The translations under genes and the position numbers were made by a program. From SHZI01 sp963698405 (lineage in GTDB: Bacteria; Pseudomonadota; Gammaproteobacteria; Steroidobacterales; GCA-2729495): a stretch of 64,000 nt of DNA. The notes under the pieces were generated by a model. It did no database searches. It was not told the origin of the DNA and saw only the letters and a program-made list of their open reading frames with translations. This document shows positions 9,662 through 19,529 of this stretch, one piece after another (positions within the stretch are counted from its first letter, which is position 1; the number at the start of each line of letters is the position of its first letter). Location of the stretch: contig CAVOQT010000015.1 in the NCBI GenBank assembly GCA_963698405.1, forward strand, positions 129,804-193,803. The letters run 5' to 3'.

Positions 9662-10546
9662 TCAGGCCTCTGCGTCAGCCTGATCACCCGAGGGCGCTGC
9701 ATCAGCAGCCTCCGGCTCGGCCTTTGCAACCGGGCTTGGCGTTGCAGAAGCCTTGCGTGGCGGCCGCTTGGCTGCGCTGGCACGCTTGCCTTCCGGATTT
9801 GCCCGGGGACGCCCGTCGACATCCAGCTCAACGAAATCATCCTCACCGATTGGCAGGGCAGGAATGGCCGACTGACCGGCAATCACCGCATCGGCAATCG
9901 CGGCGGCATACAGCTCGGCAGCCCGCATCGCGTCATCGTTGCCAGGCACCATGTACTGGACGCCATCCGGCGACGAATTGGTATCGACGATACCAACGAC
10001 GGGAATACCAAGCTTGTTGGCCTCATGCACCGCAATTTTTTCATGACCGACATCGATCACGAAAATCGCATCCGGCAGGGAGGCCATGCTCTTCACGCCG
10101 CCCAGGCTGCGCTCGAGCTTTTCACGTTCACGGCGACGCTCCAGAACCTCTTTCTTGGTCAGACGCGCGAAAGTGCCGTCCTCCTCCATCGCATCGAGCT
10201 CTTCGAGGCGCTTGGTGGACTGCTTGATGGTCTTGAAGTTGGTCAGCGTGCCGCCCAGCCACCGGTGGCTGACATGCGGCATGCCACAGCGGATCGCCTG
10301 TGCCTTCACCGAATCGCCGGCCGAACGCTTGGTGCCGACAAACAGAACCTTGCCGCCATTGGCTGCAATCGAACTGATGAATTTCGCAGCCTTGCGAAAC
10401 ATCGGTACCGTATGTTCGAGATTGATGATGTGGATATTATTGCGGGCGCCGAAAATATACGGGCCCATTTTGGGATTCCAGTAGCGGGTCTGGTGGCCAA
10501 AATGCACACCAGCCTCAAGCATCTGGCGCATGCTTATGTCAGTCAT
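9662..10546 (-). CDS. rpsB: 30S ribosomal protein S2
   Basis: S2 is a structural protein of the small ribosomal subunit. The protein begins MTDISMRQMLEAGVHFGHQ and shows the family core (WNPKMGPYIFGARN, HRWLGGTLTN, PDAIFVIDVGHE). At 294 residues it is about 50 longer than the E. coli protein. The extra C-terminal tail (from about residue 240) is rich in Ala, Lys, Pro and Glu and looks disordered. ATG at 10546 has AGGAG upstream; an in-frame start at 10588 is poorer. A good promoter lies at 10704-10732. Confidence 0.97.
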   Translation of the reverse strand: MTDISMRQMLEAGVHFGHQTRYWNPKMGPYIFGARNNIHIINLEHTVPMFRKAAKFISSIAANGGKVLFVGTKRSAGDSVKAQAIRCGMPHVSHRWLGGTLTNFKTIKQSTKRLEELDAMEEDGTFARLTKKEVLERRREREKLERSLGGVKSMASLPDAIFVIDVGHEKIAVHEANKLGIPVVGIVDTNSSPDGVQYMVPGNDDAMRAAELYAAAIADAVIAGQSAIPALPIGEDDFVELDVDGRPRANPEGKRASAAKRPPRKASATPSPVAKAEPEAADAAPSGDQADAEA

Positions 10547-10703
10547 GGAAACTCCTAAAGTTTGGGTTCGAACCTCCGCGCTCCCCATCCGGCAACCCGA
10601 CCCCGCAGCAGAATCCCGTATGTCAGGATCTCACTGCAGTTGAAGGGCACCCCGCCGGACGTGTCGGAACGCGTGTGGATTTCGTTGCCTCAAGGGCGCG
10701 CGC

Positions 10704-10732
10704 TTTATACCATACCGGGCTAGCAGCAACAA
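10704..10732 (-). promoter_or_regulatory. Sigma-70-type promoter for rpsB-tsf
   Basis: On the minus strand TTGTTG (10732-10727) and TATAAA (10709-10704) are separated by 17 bp. Transcription would start near 10697, leaving an rpsB leader of about 150 bases. This is inferred from sequence only. Confidence 0.55.
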
Positions 10733-10797
10733 CGCGCTCACAGGGTCGTTCCTCTTCAATTGCCGGGGCCCGGCTCAGGGCTGCAGAACAGGAACAC

Positions 10798-11565
10798 ATG
10801 GCCATTTCAATCAAAACCCCGGCTGAACAAGACGCGATGCGGCTGGCGGGCCGTCTGACCGCTGATGTACTGGACATGATCGGGCCTTATGTACAGGCCG
10901 GGGTCAGCACCGATGAGCTTGACCGGATCTGTCACGATTTCATTGTCAACGTGCAGCATGCGATACCCGCCCCACTGAACTATCGCGGCTTCCCGAAATC
11001 CATCTGTACCTCGGTCAACCATGTGGTTTGCCATGGCATCCCGGGCGACCGGACCCTGAAGAACGGCGATATCGTCAACGTGGATATCACCGTCATCAAG
11101 GATGGCTTTCATGGTGATAGCAGCCGGATGTTCTTCGTGGGCAAGAGCTCTGTGCAGGGCGAACGGGTGGTGAAAGCTTCCCGTGAAGGACTCTGGAAAG
11201 GCATAGCTCAGGCCCGACCGGGAAACCGGCTGGGCGATATCGGTCATGCCATCCAGACCTTTGTCGAAGCCCAGGACCTGAGTGTGGTGCGCGAGTACTG
11301 TGGCCACGGCATCGGCCGGGTCTTCCACGAAGACCCGCAGGTTTTACACTACGGCGACCCACACACAGGGCCCGAACTGCATCCAGGACAGACATTCACG
11401 ATCGAACCGATGGTCAATATCGGCAAGCGGCATGTCCGGCTGCTGGCAGATGGCTGGACGGTCGTCACGCGCGATCATTCGCTGTCTGCCCAGTGGGAGC
11501 ACACCATACTCATCACGGACAGCGGATGCGAAGTCCTGACGCTCGGTGCCAACGAACAACGATGA
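10798..11565 (+). CDS. map: Type I methionine aminopeptidase
   Basis: Map removes the initiator Met from nascent proteins in the cytoplasm. The 255-residue protein has the five metal ligands of the pita-bread fold in expected contexts: GDIVNVDIT, DGFHGDSSRMF, YCGHGIGRVFHE, TIEPM, and SAQWEHT. The ATG at 10798 (MAISIKTPAEQ) has AGGAACAC upstream; a GTG at 10675 would add 41 residues not seen in the family. It is divergent from rpsB, the classical arrangement, and its stop overlaps the glnD start by four bases. Confidence 0.98.
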   Translation: MAISIKTPAEQDAMRLAGRLTADVLDMIGPYVQAGVSTDELDRICHDFIVNVQHAIPAPLNYRGFPKSICTSVNHVVCHGIPGDRTLKNGDIVNVDITVIKDGFHGDSSRMFFVGKSSVQGERVVKASREGLWKGIAQARPGNRLGDIGHAIQTFVEAQDLSVVREYCGHGIGRVFHEDPQVLHYGDPHTGPELHPGQTFTIEPMVNIGKRHVRLLADGWTVVTRDHSLSAQWEHTILITDSGCEVLTLGANEQR

Positions 11566-14288
11566 ACCAGCCAGCCAGTCAGCCCATCACCCTCACTGAC
11601 GAGACGCAGGCACTGGCCGCAAGCATCCTGACCGCGGACGGCAGCGCCATCGACTGGACAAAGGTATCGGCCCTGCCCTGTCAGCCAGGCGCGACACCTG
11701 ACACCCTGCTGCTGCAGCTCCGCCATCTCCTCGCCTGCGGAAGTGCTGCGATCAAACAGCGCTTTCTGGCCGGTGAAATCACCGCACAGCTCATCGCCGA
11801 CCGGGCCAGGCTCGTCGATATGGTTATCTGTAACGCCTGGCACAGCAGCACAGGCGCAGACCATGATGGCTGCGCACTGATTGCGGTCGGTGGTTATGGA
11901 CGCAACGAACTGCATCCGTGTTCAGATGTTGACCTGCTGGTACTTATGCCAGCAGAAACCCCCGGCCCGATCCGTGACGGCCTGTCAACGTTCCTTACCC
12001 TGCTATGGGACGTGGGCATCGAAATCCGGCATAGCGTCCGCAACGCCCAGCAGTGCCGTCAGGACGCAGCACAGGATCTGACCGTCCTCACCACGCTGAT
12101 GGAATCGCGGCTGCTGCTCGGACCGAAGGAACTGTACCTGAGCATGCAGGCGGCGATTGCTCCGCCACATATCTGGCCATCGCGGGATTTTTTCGAAGGC
12201 AAGCTTCGCGAACAGCAAACCCGCCATCACCGCTACGACGACACGGTGCATAACCTGGAGCCAGACGTTAAAGGCAGTCCGGGTGGTTTACGGGATATAC
12301 ACACCATCGCATGGGTGGCACGCCGCGAGTTCGGCAGCGAAAGTCTGGAAGACCTGGTCAAGCGTCGTTTTCTGAGCCCGCCAGAGCTTCGTCTTCTGTT
12401 GCAGGGCCGGGAATTTCTCTGGCGCATCCGCTTCGCCCTGCATCTGCTCACCGGTCGCCATGAAGATCGCCTGCTGTTCGACCATCAGTCGCGTATTGCC
12501 CAGCTGTTTGGCTATCAGGATGCCTCCTTCATGCTGGCAGTCGAACAGCTCATGCAGCGTTATTACCGTACCGTCATGGACCTGAGCCGGCTGAACGAGA
12601 TGGTCCTGCAACAGTTTCAGGAGGCCATTCTCAGTAGTCCGGATACCTCCATCGAACCGGTCAATGAACGCTTCCAGGTCCGTAACGGCTTCCTGCAGGT
12701 CACGGCAGATGATGTCTTCGACAACACGCCTTCGGCACTGCTGGAGCTCTTCCTGATCCTGCAGCAGCACGCTGAGCTCAAGGGCGTAAGCGCCGGAACC
12801 ATTTCACTGATCCGGCGCAGCCTGAATCTGATCGATGACGGCTTCCGTCAGGACCCGCGCAACCACCGCCTCTTTCTGCAGATACTGCGCGCCAAGGAAG
12901 GCGTGACCCACGAACTCCGTCGCATGAACCGCTATGGCGTGCTTGGACGCTATGTCGCAGCCTTTGGTCGCATCGTCGGCCGCATGCAGTACGACCTTTT
13001 TCACGCCTATACCGTGGATGAGCACACGCTGTTCGTCGTCAGCAACCTGCGGCGCTTCGCACTGTCTCGCTACGATCACGAGTATCCGCGCTGCTCGGAA
13101 ATCATGCGCTCGCTGCCAGCACCGGAACTCGCCTACCTGGCTGGCCTGTTTCACGACATTGCCAAGGGGCGCGGCGGCGATCACTCCGAACTCGGCGCAC
13201 TGGATGCCGAATCCTTTGTACTCGAGCACGGCCTGAGCCGTTACGACGCCCGCCTCGTAGCCTGGCTCGTTCGCCAGCATCTGAGTCTGTCACTGACCGC
13301 ACAGAAGCGCGACATCAGCGACCCGACGATCATCAACGAGTTTGCCGCACTGGTCGGCGATGAAGTGCATCTGGATTATCTTTATCTGCTCACCGTTGCC
13401 GACGTCCGCGGAACCAATCCGAAACTATGGAACTCCTGGAAGGCACAGCTGTTCGATGAGCTCTACAGCCAGGCCAAACGGGCACTGCGTCGCGGCCTGG
13501 AAAACCCGATCGACCGGGACGAACTGGTTGCCGAACGCCGGGCCGCTGCGCGAGTCCTGCCTGCAGCAGGCGGCATTCCGGCTGCACGTCTTGAGGAGAT
13601 TTGGGCCGAGCTCGGCGACGAATATTTCCTGCGCTACCACCCGGAGGAAATCGCCTGGCACACGCGGCTGCTCGCAGCTCGTGAGGATGAAGGCCGCCGG
13701 GTACTGGTCGGCATCCAGGATGAGCCTTCGCGTGCCGGCACCTCCGTGATCACCTATGCTCCCCAGGATCGCTACACATTCGCGATTGCCACTGCAGTAC
13801 TCGATGAGCTGGGCCTGAATATCGCCGACGCACGCATCATCCGCCTCAACAACGGTTTTCGCCTGTCCACTTACGTGATACTGGAAAGCGGTGAACATAT
13901 CCTGGACAGCGACCGGCGCGAGCAGATCAGGCAACGTCTGGAGCAGGCCATCACTGCCGGTGAAGCGAAGGGATTGAAAGTGTCCCGGCGTCCACCACGC
14001 CAGGCACGCATGTTCACCACCCCGACCCTGGTCACCTTTGGCAGCGACGAGATCAACAACAGAACCGTGATGGAAATCGTTGCGAGCGACCGGCCGGGAC
14101 TACTGGGTCAGATCGGCCAGGTACTGCGCAACCATCACGTCGGCATTCAGGCAGCCAAGATCCTCACAGTGGGAGAGCGCGCGGAAGATGTCTTTTATAT
14201 TACCGACCAGAATGGCATCCCGCTGACTGAAGCCGCATGCGAGCAGATCAAGGACGCGCTGATTCTCGCACTCGATAACGGCACCTGA
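11562..14288 (+). CDS. glnD: Bifunctional PII uridylyltransferase/uridylyl-removing enzyme
   Basis: GlnD senses glutamine and uridylylates or deuridylylates PII proteins, so it sits at the top of nitrogen control. The 908-residue protein has the nucleotidyltransferase motif GGYGRNELHPCSDVD (about 109-124), an HD hydrolase domain with GLFHDIAKGRGGDH (about 527), and two C-terminal ACT domains (from about 733 and 836). ATG at 11562 overlaps the map stop (ATGA), implying coupled translation. Confidence 0.97.
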   Translation: MNQPASQPITLTDETQALAASILTADGSAIDWTKVSALPCQPGATPDTLLLQLRHLLACGSAAIKQRFLAGEITAQLIADRARLVDMVICNAWHSSTGADHDGCALIAVGGYGRNELHPCSDVDLLVLMPAETPGPIRDGLSTFLTLLWDVGIEIRHSVRNAQQCRQDAAQDLTVLTTLMESRLLLGPKELYLSMQAAIAPPHIWPSRDFFEGKLREQQTRHHRYDDTVHNLEPDVKGSPGGLRDIHTIAWVARREFGSESLEDLVKRRFLSPPELRLLLQGREFLWRIRFALHLLTGRHEDRLLFDHQSRIAQLFGYQDASFMLAVEQLMQRYYRTVMDLSRLNEMVLQQFQEAILSSPDTSIEPVNERFQVRNGFLQVTADDVFDNTPSALLELFLILQQHAELKGVSAGTISLIRRSLNLIDDGFRQDPRNHRLFLQILRAKEGVTHELRRMNRYGVLGRYVAAFGRIVGRMQYDLFHAYTVDEHTLFVVSNLRRFALSRYDHEYPRCSEIMRSLPAPELAYLAGLFHDIAKGRGGDHSELGALDAESFVLEHGLSRYDARLVAWLVRQHLSLSLTAQKRDISDPTIINEFAALVGDEVHLDYLYLLTVADVRGTNPKLWNSWKAQLFDELYSQAKRALRRGLENPIDRDELVAERRAAARVLPAAGGIPAARLEEIWAELGDEYFLRYHPEEIAWHTRLLAAREDEGRRVLVGIQDEPSRAGTSVITYAPQDRYTFAIATAVLDELGLNIADARIIRLNNGFRLSTYVILESGEHILDSDRREQIRQRLEQAITAGEAKGLKVSRRPPRQARMFTTPTLVTFGSDEINNRTVMEIVASDRPGLLGQIGQVLRNHHVGIQAAKILTVGERAEDVFYITDQNGIPLTEAACEQIKDALILALDNGT

Positions 14289-14335
14289 GGCGCCGTACTG
14301 CGTATCATTGACACATCAACAGCCGGAACCCGATC

Positions 14336-15163
14336 GTGAACACAGACACACTCAGCACCATCATCGACAATGCATTTGAAAATCGCAGCTCTCTGGATCT
14401 GCAGAATCCGCCGCCGGAAATCCGTACCGCCGTGCAGACAGCCATCGACATGCTCGATCGCGGCACGGCACGTGTAGCGGAGAAAACCGCTACCGGATGG
14501 GTCGTCAACCAGTGGCTCAAGAAGGCCGTACTGTTGCATTTCGGCATTGAGCGAAATGTACGCATCGAGGCCGGGTTCACCGATTTCTATGACAAGGTGC
14601 CGATGAAGTACGGCAACTGCAGCCAGGAGGAATTCTCCGCCGCTGGCGTACGGGTAGTACCCGGTGCCATTGTCAGACGCGGCGCACATGTGGCCCGCGA
14701 CGTGATCCTGATGCCATCGTTTGTGAATATAGGTGCATTTGTCGACAGCGGCACCATGGTCGACACCTGGGTGACGGTCGGCAGTTGCGCACAGATCGGA
14801 CGCAAGGTGCATCTCTCCGGTGGCGTCGGCATCGGTGGCGTACTGGAGCCATTGCAGGCCAATCCGACCATCATCGAAGACAACTGCTTTATCGGTGCAC
14901 GATCAGAAATCGTCGAGGGCGTGGTTGTCGAAGAAGGGGCCGTGATCTCGATGGGCGTATTCATCGGCCAGAGCACGCGTATCTACGACCGGGAGAAGGA
15001 CGAAATCCTCTACGGACGGGTCCCGGCCGGAGCCGTCGTCGTACCTGGAACGCTGCCTTCAGGCAAAGGCTCCTGCAGCCTTTATTGCGCGGTAATCGTC
15101 AAGCGCGTCGACGCAAAAACACGCGCCAAAACATCCCTGAATGAACTACTGAGAACAGACTGA
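14336..15163 (+). CDS. dapD: 2,3,4,5-tetrahydropyridine-2,6-dicarboxylate N-succinyltransferase
   Basis: DapD succinylates tetrahydrodipicolinate in the lysine/diaminopimelate pathway. The 275-residue protein has the N-terminal helical domain (IDNAFENRSSLD) and a left-handed beta-helix with MPSFVNIGAFVDSGTMVDTW and GGVGIGGVLEPLQA, diagnostic for DapD. It starts with GTG at 14336, 47 bp after glnD, and is followed after 4 bp by dapE, the enzyme that later removes the succinyl group. Confidence 0.97.
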   Translation: MNTDTLSTIIDNAFENRSSLDLQNPPPEIRTAVQTAIDMLDRGTARVAEKTATGWVVNQWLKKAVLLHFGIERNVRIEAGFTDFYDKVPMKYGNCSQEEFSAAGVRVVPGAIVRRGAHVARDVILMPSFVNIGAFVDSGTMVDTWVTVGSCAQIGRKVHLSGGVGIGGVLEPLQANPTIIEDNCFIGARSEIVEGVVVEEGAVISMGVFIGQSTRIYDREKDEILYGRVPAGAVVVPGTLPSGKGSCSLYCAVIVKRVDAKTRAKTSLNELLRTD

Positions 15164-15167
15164 TCCG

Positions 15168-16313
15168 ATGACCTCCACGCGGGACAGTACGCTCGATTTC
15201 GCCTGTGAACTGCTGCGTCGGCAATCAGTCACGCCGGCAGATACAGGCTGTCAGTCACTGATTGCTGACCGTCTGGCTGCTGCCGGCTTCAACATCGAGC
15301 ATCTGCCATTTGGCGAAGTCAGCAATCTCTGGGCGCGCCACGGCCAGGGCAGCCCGGTCCTCTGCTTTGCCGGGCACACCGATGTAGTACCGGCCGGGCC
15401 GAGACAGGACTGGCAAACCGATCCCTTCGCGCCGGAAATCCGCGACGGCATACTCTATGCGCGCGGTGCGGCCGATATGAAAGCAAGTCTCGCAGCGATG
15501 GTCGATGCTGCGACAGACTTCACCACAGCCCACCCCGGACACCAGGGTTCGATCGCCTTTCTCATCACCAGCGATGAAGAGGGCCGCGCTCAGGATGGCA
15601 CCAAGCGCGTCATGCAGTTGCTTGCCGAGCGCGGTGAAAAAATCGACTGGTGTGTCATCGGTGAACCATCCGGAAAAGACTGCCTCGGTGACACGGTGCG
15701 CGTCGGTCGCCGGGGGTCGCTGAGCGGCATACTGACCGTACACGGTATTCCGGGCCATGTTGCCTATCCGCACATGATCAGCAACCCCATTCAGGCTTTT
15801 GCCCCGGTACTGACCCGGCTCTATGCAGAACCGGTAGATCAGGGCAACGAGTTTTTTCCGCCATCCAGCTTCCAGGTCGTGAAACTCGAAAGCATCGGCG
15901 ATGCGGTCAACAGCACACCGGGGACACTCAGCGCACGCTTCAATTTCCGCTATTCAACGGTCTGGACACACCAGCGCCTCAGCGCACATGTGGAAAAGCT
16001 GTTTGCAGAATCCGGAATGAACTACACGCTGGACTGGCATCTGTCCGGCGAGCCTTTCCTGACGCCACCAGGCCAACTCACCGATGCGGTCAGCGCAGCC
16101 ATAACCAGCGTTACCGGTATCACGCCAATACTGTCTACCGGCGGAGGAACCTCAGACGGCCGATTCATCGCACCAAGCGGCGCTCATGTCATCGAATTTG
16201 GGGCAGTCAATGCGACGATTCACAAGCCGAACGAACAGATACCGGTCGCAGATATCAGCACCATGCGCGAGGTCTATCGGCAAATTCTCGACCGATTGCT
16301 CGGCCAGCCGTAA
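15168..16313 (+). CDS. dapE: Succinyl-diaminopimelate desuccinylase
   Basis: DapE hydrolyses N-succinyl-LL-diaminopimelate to LL-diaminopimelate and succinate. The 381-residue M20 metallopeptidase shows CFAGHTDVVPAG (metal ligand His), RGAADMKASLAAM (bridging Asp), TSDEEGRAQDGTKRV (catalytic Glu) and FGAVNATIHKPNE (last His ligand). It follows dapD with only 4 bp between, so the two steps are co-expressed. Confidence 0.97.
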   Translation: MTSTRDSTLDFACELLRRQSVTPADTGCQSLIADRLAAAGFNIEHLPFGEVSNLWARHGQGSPVLCFAGHTDVVPAGPRQDWQTDPFAPEIRDGILYARGAADMKASLAAMVDAATDFTTAHPGHQGSIAFLITSDEEGRAQDGTKRVMQLLAERGEKIDWCVIGEPSGKDCLGDTVRVGRRGSLSGILTVHGIPGHVAYPHMISNPIQAFAPVLTRLYAEPVDQGNEFFPPSSFQVVKLESIGDAVNSTPGTLSARFNFRYSTVWTHQRLSAHVEKLFAESGMNYTLDWHLSGEPFLTPPGQLTDAVSAAITSVTGITPILSTGGGTSDGRFIAPSGAHVIEFGAVNATIHKPNEQIPVADISTMREVYRQILDRLLGQP

Positions 16314-16327
16314 CAGAAGCGAGCGTC

Positions 16328-16846
16328 TCAGTGCCGTGACCAGCCCGCACCACGCCAGTTCAGAGCAACGCCATAGGTACCAAGCACCACCAGTGCGATG
16401 AGCACCCAGCCCGGCATGCTCAGGCCAAACAGGCTCCAGTCAACCTTGGCGCACTCACCGGAACCGGACAGTACGGTCAGCAAGACCTCACCGACCGGAA
16501 ATGTCTCGAGCATGAAGTCGAGGCCCGGACCACAGGCGGGTACCCGGTCGGGCGGCAATGCCTGCAGCCATAGCTGGCGGCCGGCAACGCCGCAACCTGC
16601 CAGCGCCGTCAGGCCCATCAGGATGGCATAGAAGCGCCGCACGCCCTTTCCTGCCGGATGCACGGCAGCGATGAGAAACAGGAGCCCGAGGCCGATCACG
16701 GCAACGCGCTGAAAAATACACAGGGGGCAGGGTTCAAGCCCGAGAATCTGTTGCGCATACAGTGCGAATCCAATCAACGCAGCACAGACTGAAAATCCGG
16801 CCGCATTGGCACCCCGCACCGTACTGAAAATATGCATACCGATCAT
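16328..16846 (-). CDS. dsbB: Disulfide bond formation protein DsbB
   Basis: DsbB reoxidises DsbA by passing electrons to quinone in the inner membrane. The 172-residue protein has four predicted membrane helices. The first cysteine pair is EPCPLCIFQR and the second pair is in the long periplasmic loop (PACGPG and GECAKVDW), matching the family. It is convergent with dapE, 14 bp away. An alternative ATG lies three codons downstream at 16837. The high-cysteine c-type cytochromes elsewhere in this window need this pathway. Confidence 0.94.
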   Translation of the reverse strand: MIGMHIFSTVRGANAAGFSVCAALIGFALYAQQILGLEPCPLCIFQRVAVIGLGLLFLIAAVHPAGKGVRRFYAILMGLTALAGCGVAGRQLWLQALPPDRVPACGPGLDFMLETFPVGEVLLTVLSGSGECAKVDWSLFGLSMPGWVLIALVVLGTYGVALNWRGAGWSRH

Positions 16847-16889
16847 GTTAACTGTCCACGATATACCGTCACAAACTGACTCCCGGGAT

Positions 16890-17573
16890 TCATGATGTCA
16901 CCCGGTCACGCAGGTAATTCGGCAGGGCAAGCGCCGGGGCAACCGTCTGGCCGCGCAGAAACTTCGGATATGCCAGCGCGGCAACATCTGTCGCTGAGGG
17001 TCGCAGCCCTGCATCCAGCCCGGTCAGCACATCAGCAAACCGGTCATGCAGTTCAGGATATGCCAGCCAGCCCGATCCGACCGCAAAACACGCTGACAAA
17101 CCCGCATGGCTGACCTCCTCCGGCTGTAGCAGCGCATCGTTTTTCAAGGCACGCACGCCATGCTCATCATCAGCTGCATAAGTCGCAAAGTAGACTTGCC
17201 CCATCCGGGCATCCAGACAACAGGCCACCCGATCCGCCTGTGATGTACGCAACCCGGCGCTGGCCAATGCAGCAAGTGTCGAGACGGATACGACCGGCAA
17301 CTGGCGAGCAAAGCCCACTGCCTGGACCAGGGCTGCAGCGACCCGCACACCGGTAAAACTCCCGGGTCCGGCGCCGAAGGCCAGGCAGTCCAGTTGATCG
17401 AGGCTGGTACCGGTTTCTTCGAGCAGCTCCTGCAGCCATACATAGATCCCGCGCGACGGTGCCTGTAATCCTTCTGCGCCACGCACCGCGACCTGCGCAC
17501 CCCGGACCAGCGCGAGGCTGGGAAAATCGGTAGCCGTCTCGACAGCCAGACAGCAGAAATTCGCGTTCTTCAC
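16890..17573 (-). CDS. tsaB: tRNA threonylcarbamoyladenosine biosynthesis protein TsaB
   Basis: TsaB is the non-catalytic partner of TsaD in forming t6A37 in tRNAs that read ANN codons. The 227-residue protein has the ASKHA-fold N-terminus (CCLAVETATDFPSLALV) and the family signature LAFGAGPGSFTGVRVA. The start is GTG at 17573. It stands alone between dsbB and the divergent pckG. Confidence 0.93.
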   Translation of the reverse strand: MKNANFCCLAVETATDFPSLALVRGAQVAVRGAEGLQAPSRGIYVWLQELLEETGTSLDQLDCLAFGAGPGSFTGVRVAAALVQAVGFARQLPVVSVSTLAALASAGLRTSQADRVACCLDARMGQVYFATYAADDEHGVRALKNDALLQPEEVSHAGLSACFAVGSGWLAYPELHDRFADVLTGLDAGLRPSATDVAALAYPKFLRGQTVAPALALPNYLRDRVTS

Positions 17574-17661
17574 GGCCGATCTTTCAAATAGTCATTCATA
17601 CAATCAGCCGGAGCGGATAAGGGCGGAAATACCGGTTCGAGTATAGGCGATCCCTGATCTG

Positions 17662-17667
17662 TATAAT
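17662..17667 (+). promoter_or_regulatory. Candidate -10 element upstream of pckG
   Basis: A perfect TATAAT lies 68 bp before the pckG start. No good -35 hexamer is found at the standard spacing, so an activator may be needed or this may be chance. Confidence 0.35.
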
Positions 17668-17734
17668 CGTCCTCCAATCATGCCCGCCGGTTTCCCGGCC
17701 AGCACGATTAATTCACAATAATCAAGGATATGAG

Positions 17735-19477
17735 ATGACGACAAGCAATACGGCATTGCGCGGCTGGGTGGACTCGGTAGCTGCCCTCACGAAGCCGGCA
17801 AGAATTCACTGGTGCGATGGATCCGAAGCTGAATATCTCGAACTGATCGGCGAGATGCAAAAAAGCGGCGAGCTCCTCCCCCTCAATCAGAAAACCTATC
17901 CGAACTGCTATCTGCACCGCTCCAATCCTTCTGATGTGGCACGCGTCGAGCACCTGACTTTCGTCTGCAGCACCGACCGCGAGGCTGCCGGGCCCAACAA
18001 CAACTGGATGGCTCCCGACGAAGCCCATCGCAAGATGGACGAACTGTTCGCTGGCGCGATGCAGGGCCGCACCCTGTACGTCATACCCTACTGCATGGGG
18101 CCAATCGACTCCCCGTATGCGCGTTGTGGCGTGGAGATTTCCGACAGCGCCTATGTCGCTGCCAACATGAAGCTCATGACACGCATGGGCAAGGCCGCCC
18201 TGGAACGTATCGAACGCGAAGGCACCTTCGTGCGCGGCCTGCACTCGACGGGTGATCTGAGTCCGGATCGCCGCTTCATCATGCATTTTCCCGAGGAACT
18301 GCTGATCCAGAGCATCGGCTCGGGTTACGGCGGCAATGCACTGCTCGGCAAAAAGTGCCACGCACTGCGCATCGCCAGCTGGCAGGCACGACAGGAAGGC
18401 TGGCTTGCCGAACACATGCTGCTGGTCGAGATCGAGAATCCGGCTGGCGAGCGCTACTACATCGCTGCTGCCTTCCCCTCGGCATGCGGCAAGACCAACC
18501 TGGCGATGCTTATCCCGCCTGAATCCATGGCTGGCTGGAAGGTACGCACGCTGGGCGACGATATCGCCTGGTTGCATCTCGACGATGAAGGTCAGCTGCG
18601 CGCGATCAATCCAGAGGCCGGTTACTTCGGCGTGGTACCTGGAACCGGGCCGACCACTAATCGCAACGCCTACGACATGATCCGGCACGACACCATTTAC
18701 ACCAACGTCGCCATGACGGCTGACAAAGAACCATGGTGGGAAGGCAAGGGTGATGGCAAGCCGGCCATCGACTGGCAAGGTCGCCCCTACGACGCAAAGA
18801 ATGGCGCTGCAGCACATCCGAACTCCAGGTTCACGGTGTCGGCACGGCAAGGCACCAGTTACTCATCTCTCGCTGATGACCCGAGAGGCGTACCCATCAG
18901 CGCAATCGTCTTTGGCGGCCGTCGCCGCGAACTGGCGCCATTGGTCTATCAGGCCAAGAGCTGGCGTCATGGCGTATTGATGGGTGCCGGTGTCGCCTCC
19001 GAAACCACCGCAGCAGCTACCGGAACGGTCGGTGTGACCCGCCGCGACCCGATGGCGATGAAGCCATTCTGCGGCTATAACTTTGGCGATTACTGGAAGC
19101 ACTGGCTGAGCTTCGAAAAGCGCGCCAAAAAGCTGCCGGCCGTATTCCACGTGAACTGGTTCCGTCAGGACGATAGCGGGCACTTTCTGTGGCCGGGCTT
19201 TGGCGACAACCTGCGTGTCATTCAGTGGATCACAGAGCGCTGTGCCGGCAAGGTCGGGGCGCGTGAGACACCGATCGGATTCCTGCCGAACAGCACAGAT
19301 ATCGACAGCCGCGGCATTGATCTCAAGCCGGGCGCACTCGATGCGCTACTGAAGGTCGACATCAATCAATGGCGTGCGGAGATGGCCTCCGTTGCGGACT
19401 ACCTGAATGAATTTGGTGATCGCCTGCCGGCAGAACTGCGGGAAGAGCATCGCCGCGTAGTCAGCGGACTCGGCTGA
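17735..19477 (+). CDS. pckG: Phosphoenolpyruvate carboxykinase (GTP)
   Basis: PckG converts oxaloacetate and GTP to PEP and CO2, the entry to gluconeogenesis. At 580 residues it is close to the GTP-type family length. It carries the nucleotide P-loop AFPSACGKTNLAM (about residue 249, with the hyper-reactive Cys), CRSN-like substrate region near YLHRSNPSD, the ARCGVE loop, and GPTTNRNAYDM. ATG at 17735 follows AAGGATATGAG. A strong inverted repeat follows the gene. Confidence 0.97.
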   Translation: MTTSNTALRGWVDSVAALTKPARIHWCDGSEAEYLELIGEMQKSGELLPLNQKTYPNCYLHRSNPSDVARVEHLTFVCSTDREAAGPNNNWMAPDEAHRKMDELFAGAMQGRTLYVIPYCMGPIDSPYARCGVEISDSAYVAANMKLMTRMGKAALERIEREGTFVRGLHSTGDLSPDRRFIMHFPEELLIQSIGSGYGGNALLGKKCHALRIASWQARQEGWLAEHMLLVEIENPAGERYYIAAAFPSACGKTNLAMLIPPESMAGWKVRTLGDDIAWLHLDDEGQLRAINPEAGYFGVVPGTGPTTNRNAYDMIRHDTIYTNVAMTADKEPWWEGKGDGKPAIDWQGRPYDAKNGAAAHPNSRFTVSARQGTSYSSLADDPRGVPISAIVFGGRRRELAPLVYQAKSWRHGVLMGAGVASETTAAATGTVGVTRRDPMAMKPFCGYNFGDYWKHWLSFEKRAKKLPAVFHVNWFRQDDSGHFLWPGFGDNLRVIQWITERCAGKVGARETPIGFLPNSTDIDSRGIDLKPGALDALLKVDINQWRAEMASVADYLNEFGDRLPAELREEHRRVVSGLG

Positions 19478-19486
19478 CAGCTAAAC

Positions 19487-19529
19487 GGTCAGTTGTACGG
19501 CCGGCCTTGTGCCCGCCGTACAACTGACC
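19487..19529. terminator. Inverted repeat between convergent pckG and cyclase genes
   Basis: A perfect 15-bp stem (19487-19501 with 19515-19529) and a 13-base loop fill the space between two convergent stop codons. It has no T-run, but its strength and position fit a bidirectional terminator. Confidence 0.65.

Noticed and set aside
8624..10558. 644-codon open frame on the plus strand across tsf and rpsB
   Set aside because: Antisense shadow of two conserved genes in GC-rich DNA; no ribosome site or recognisable domain.
17708..18850. 380-codon open frame on the minus strand within pckG
   Set aside because: Fully antisense to the conserved pckG frame with no recognisable motif.
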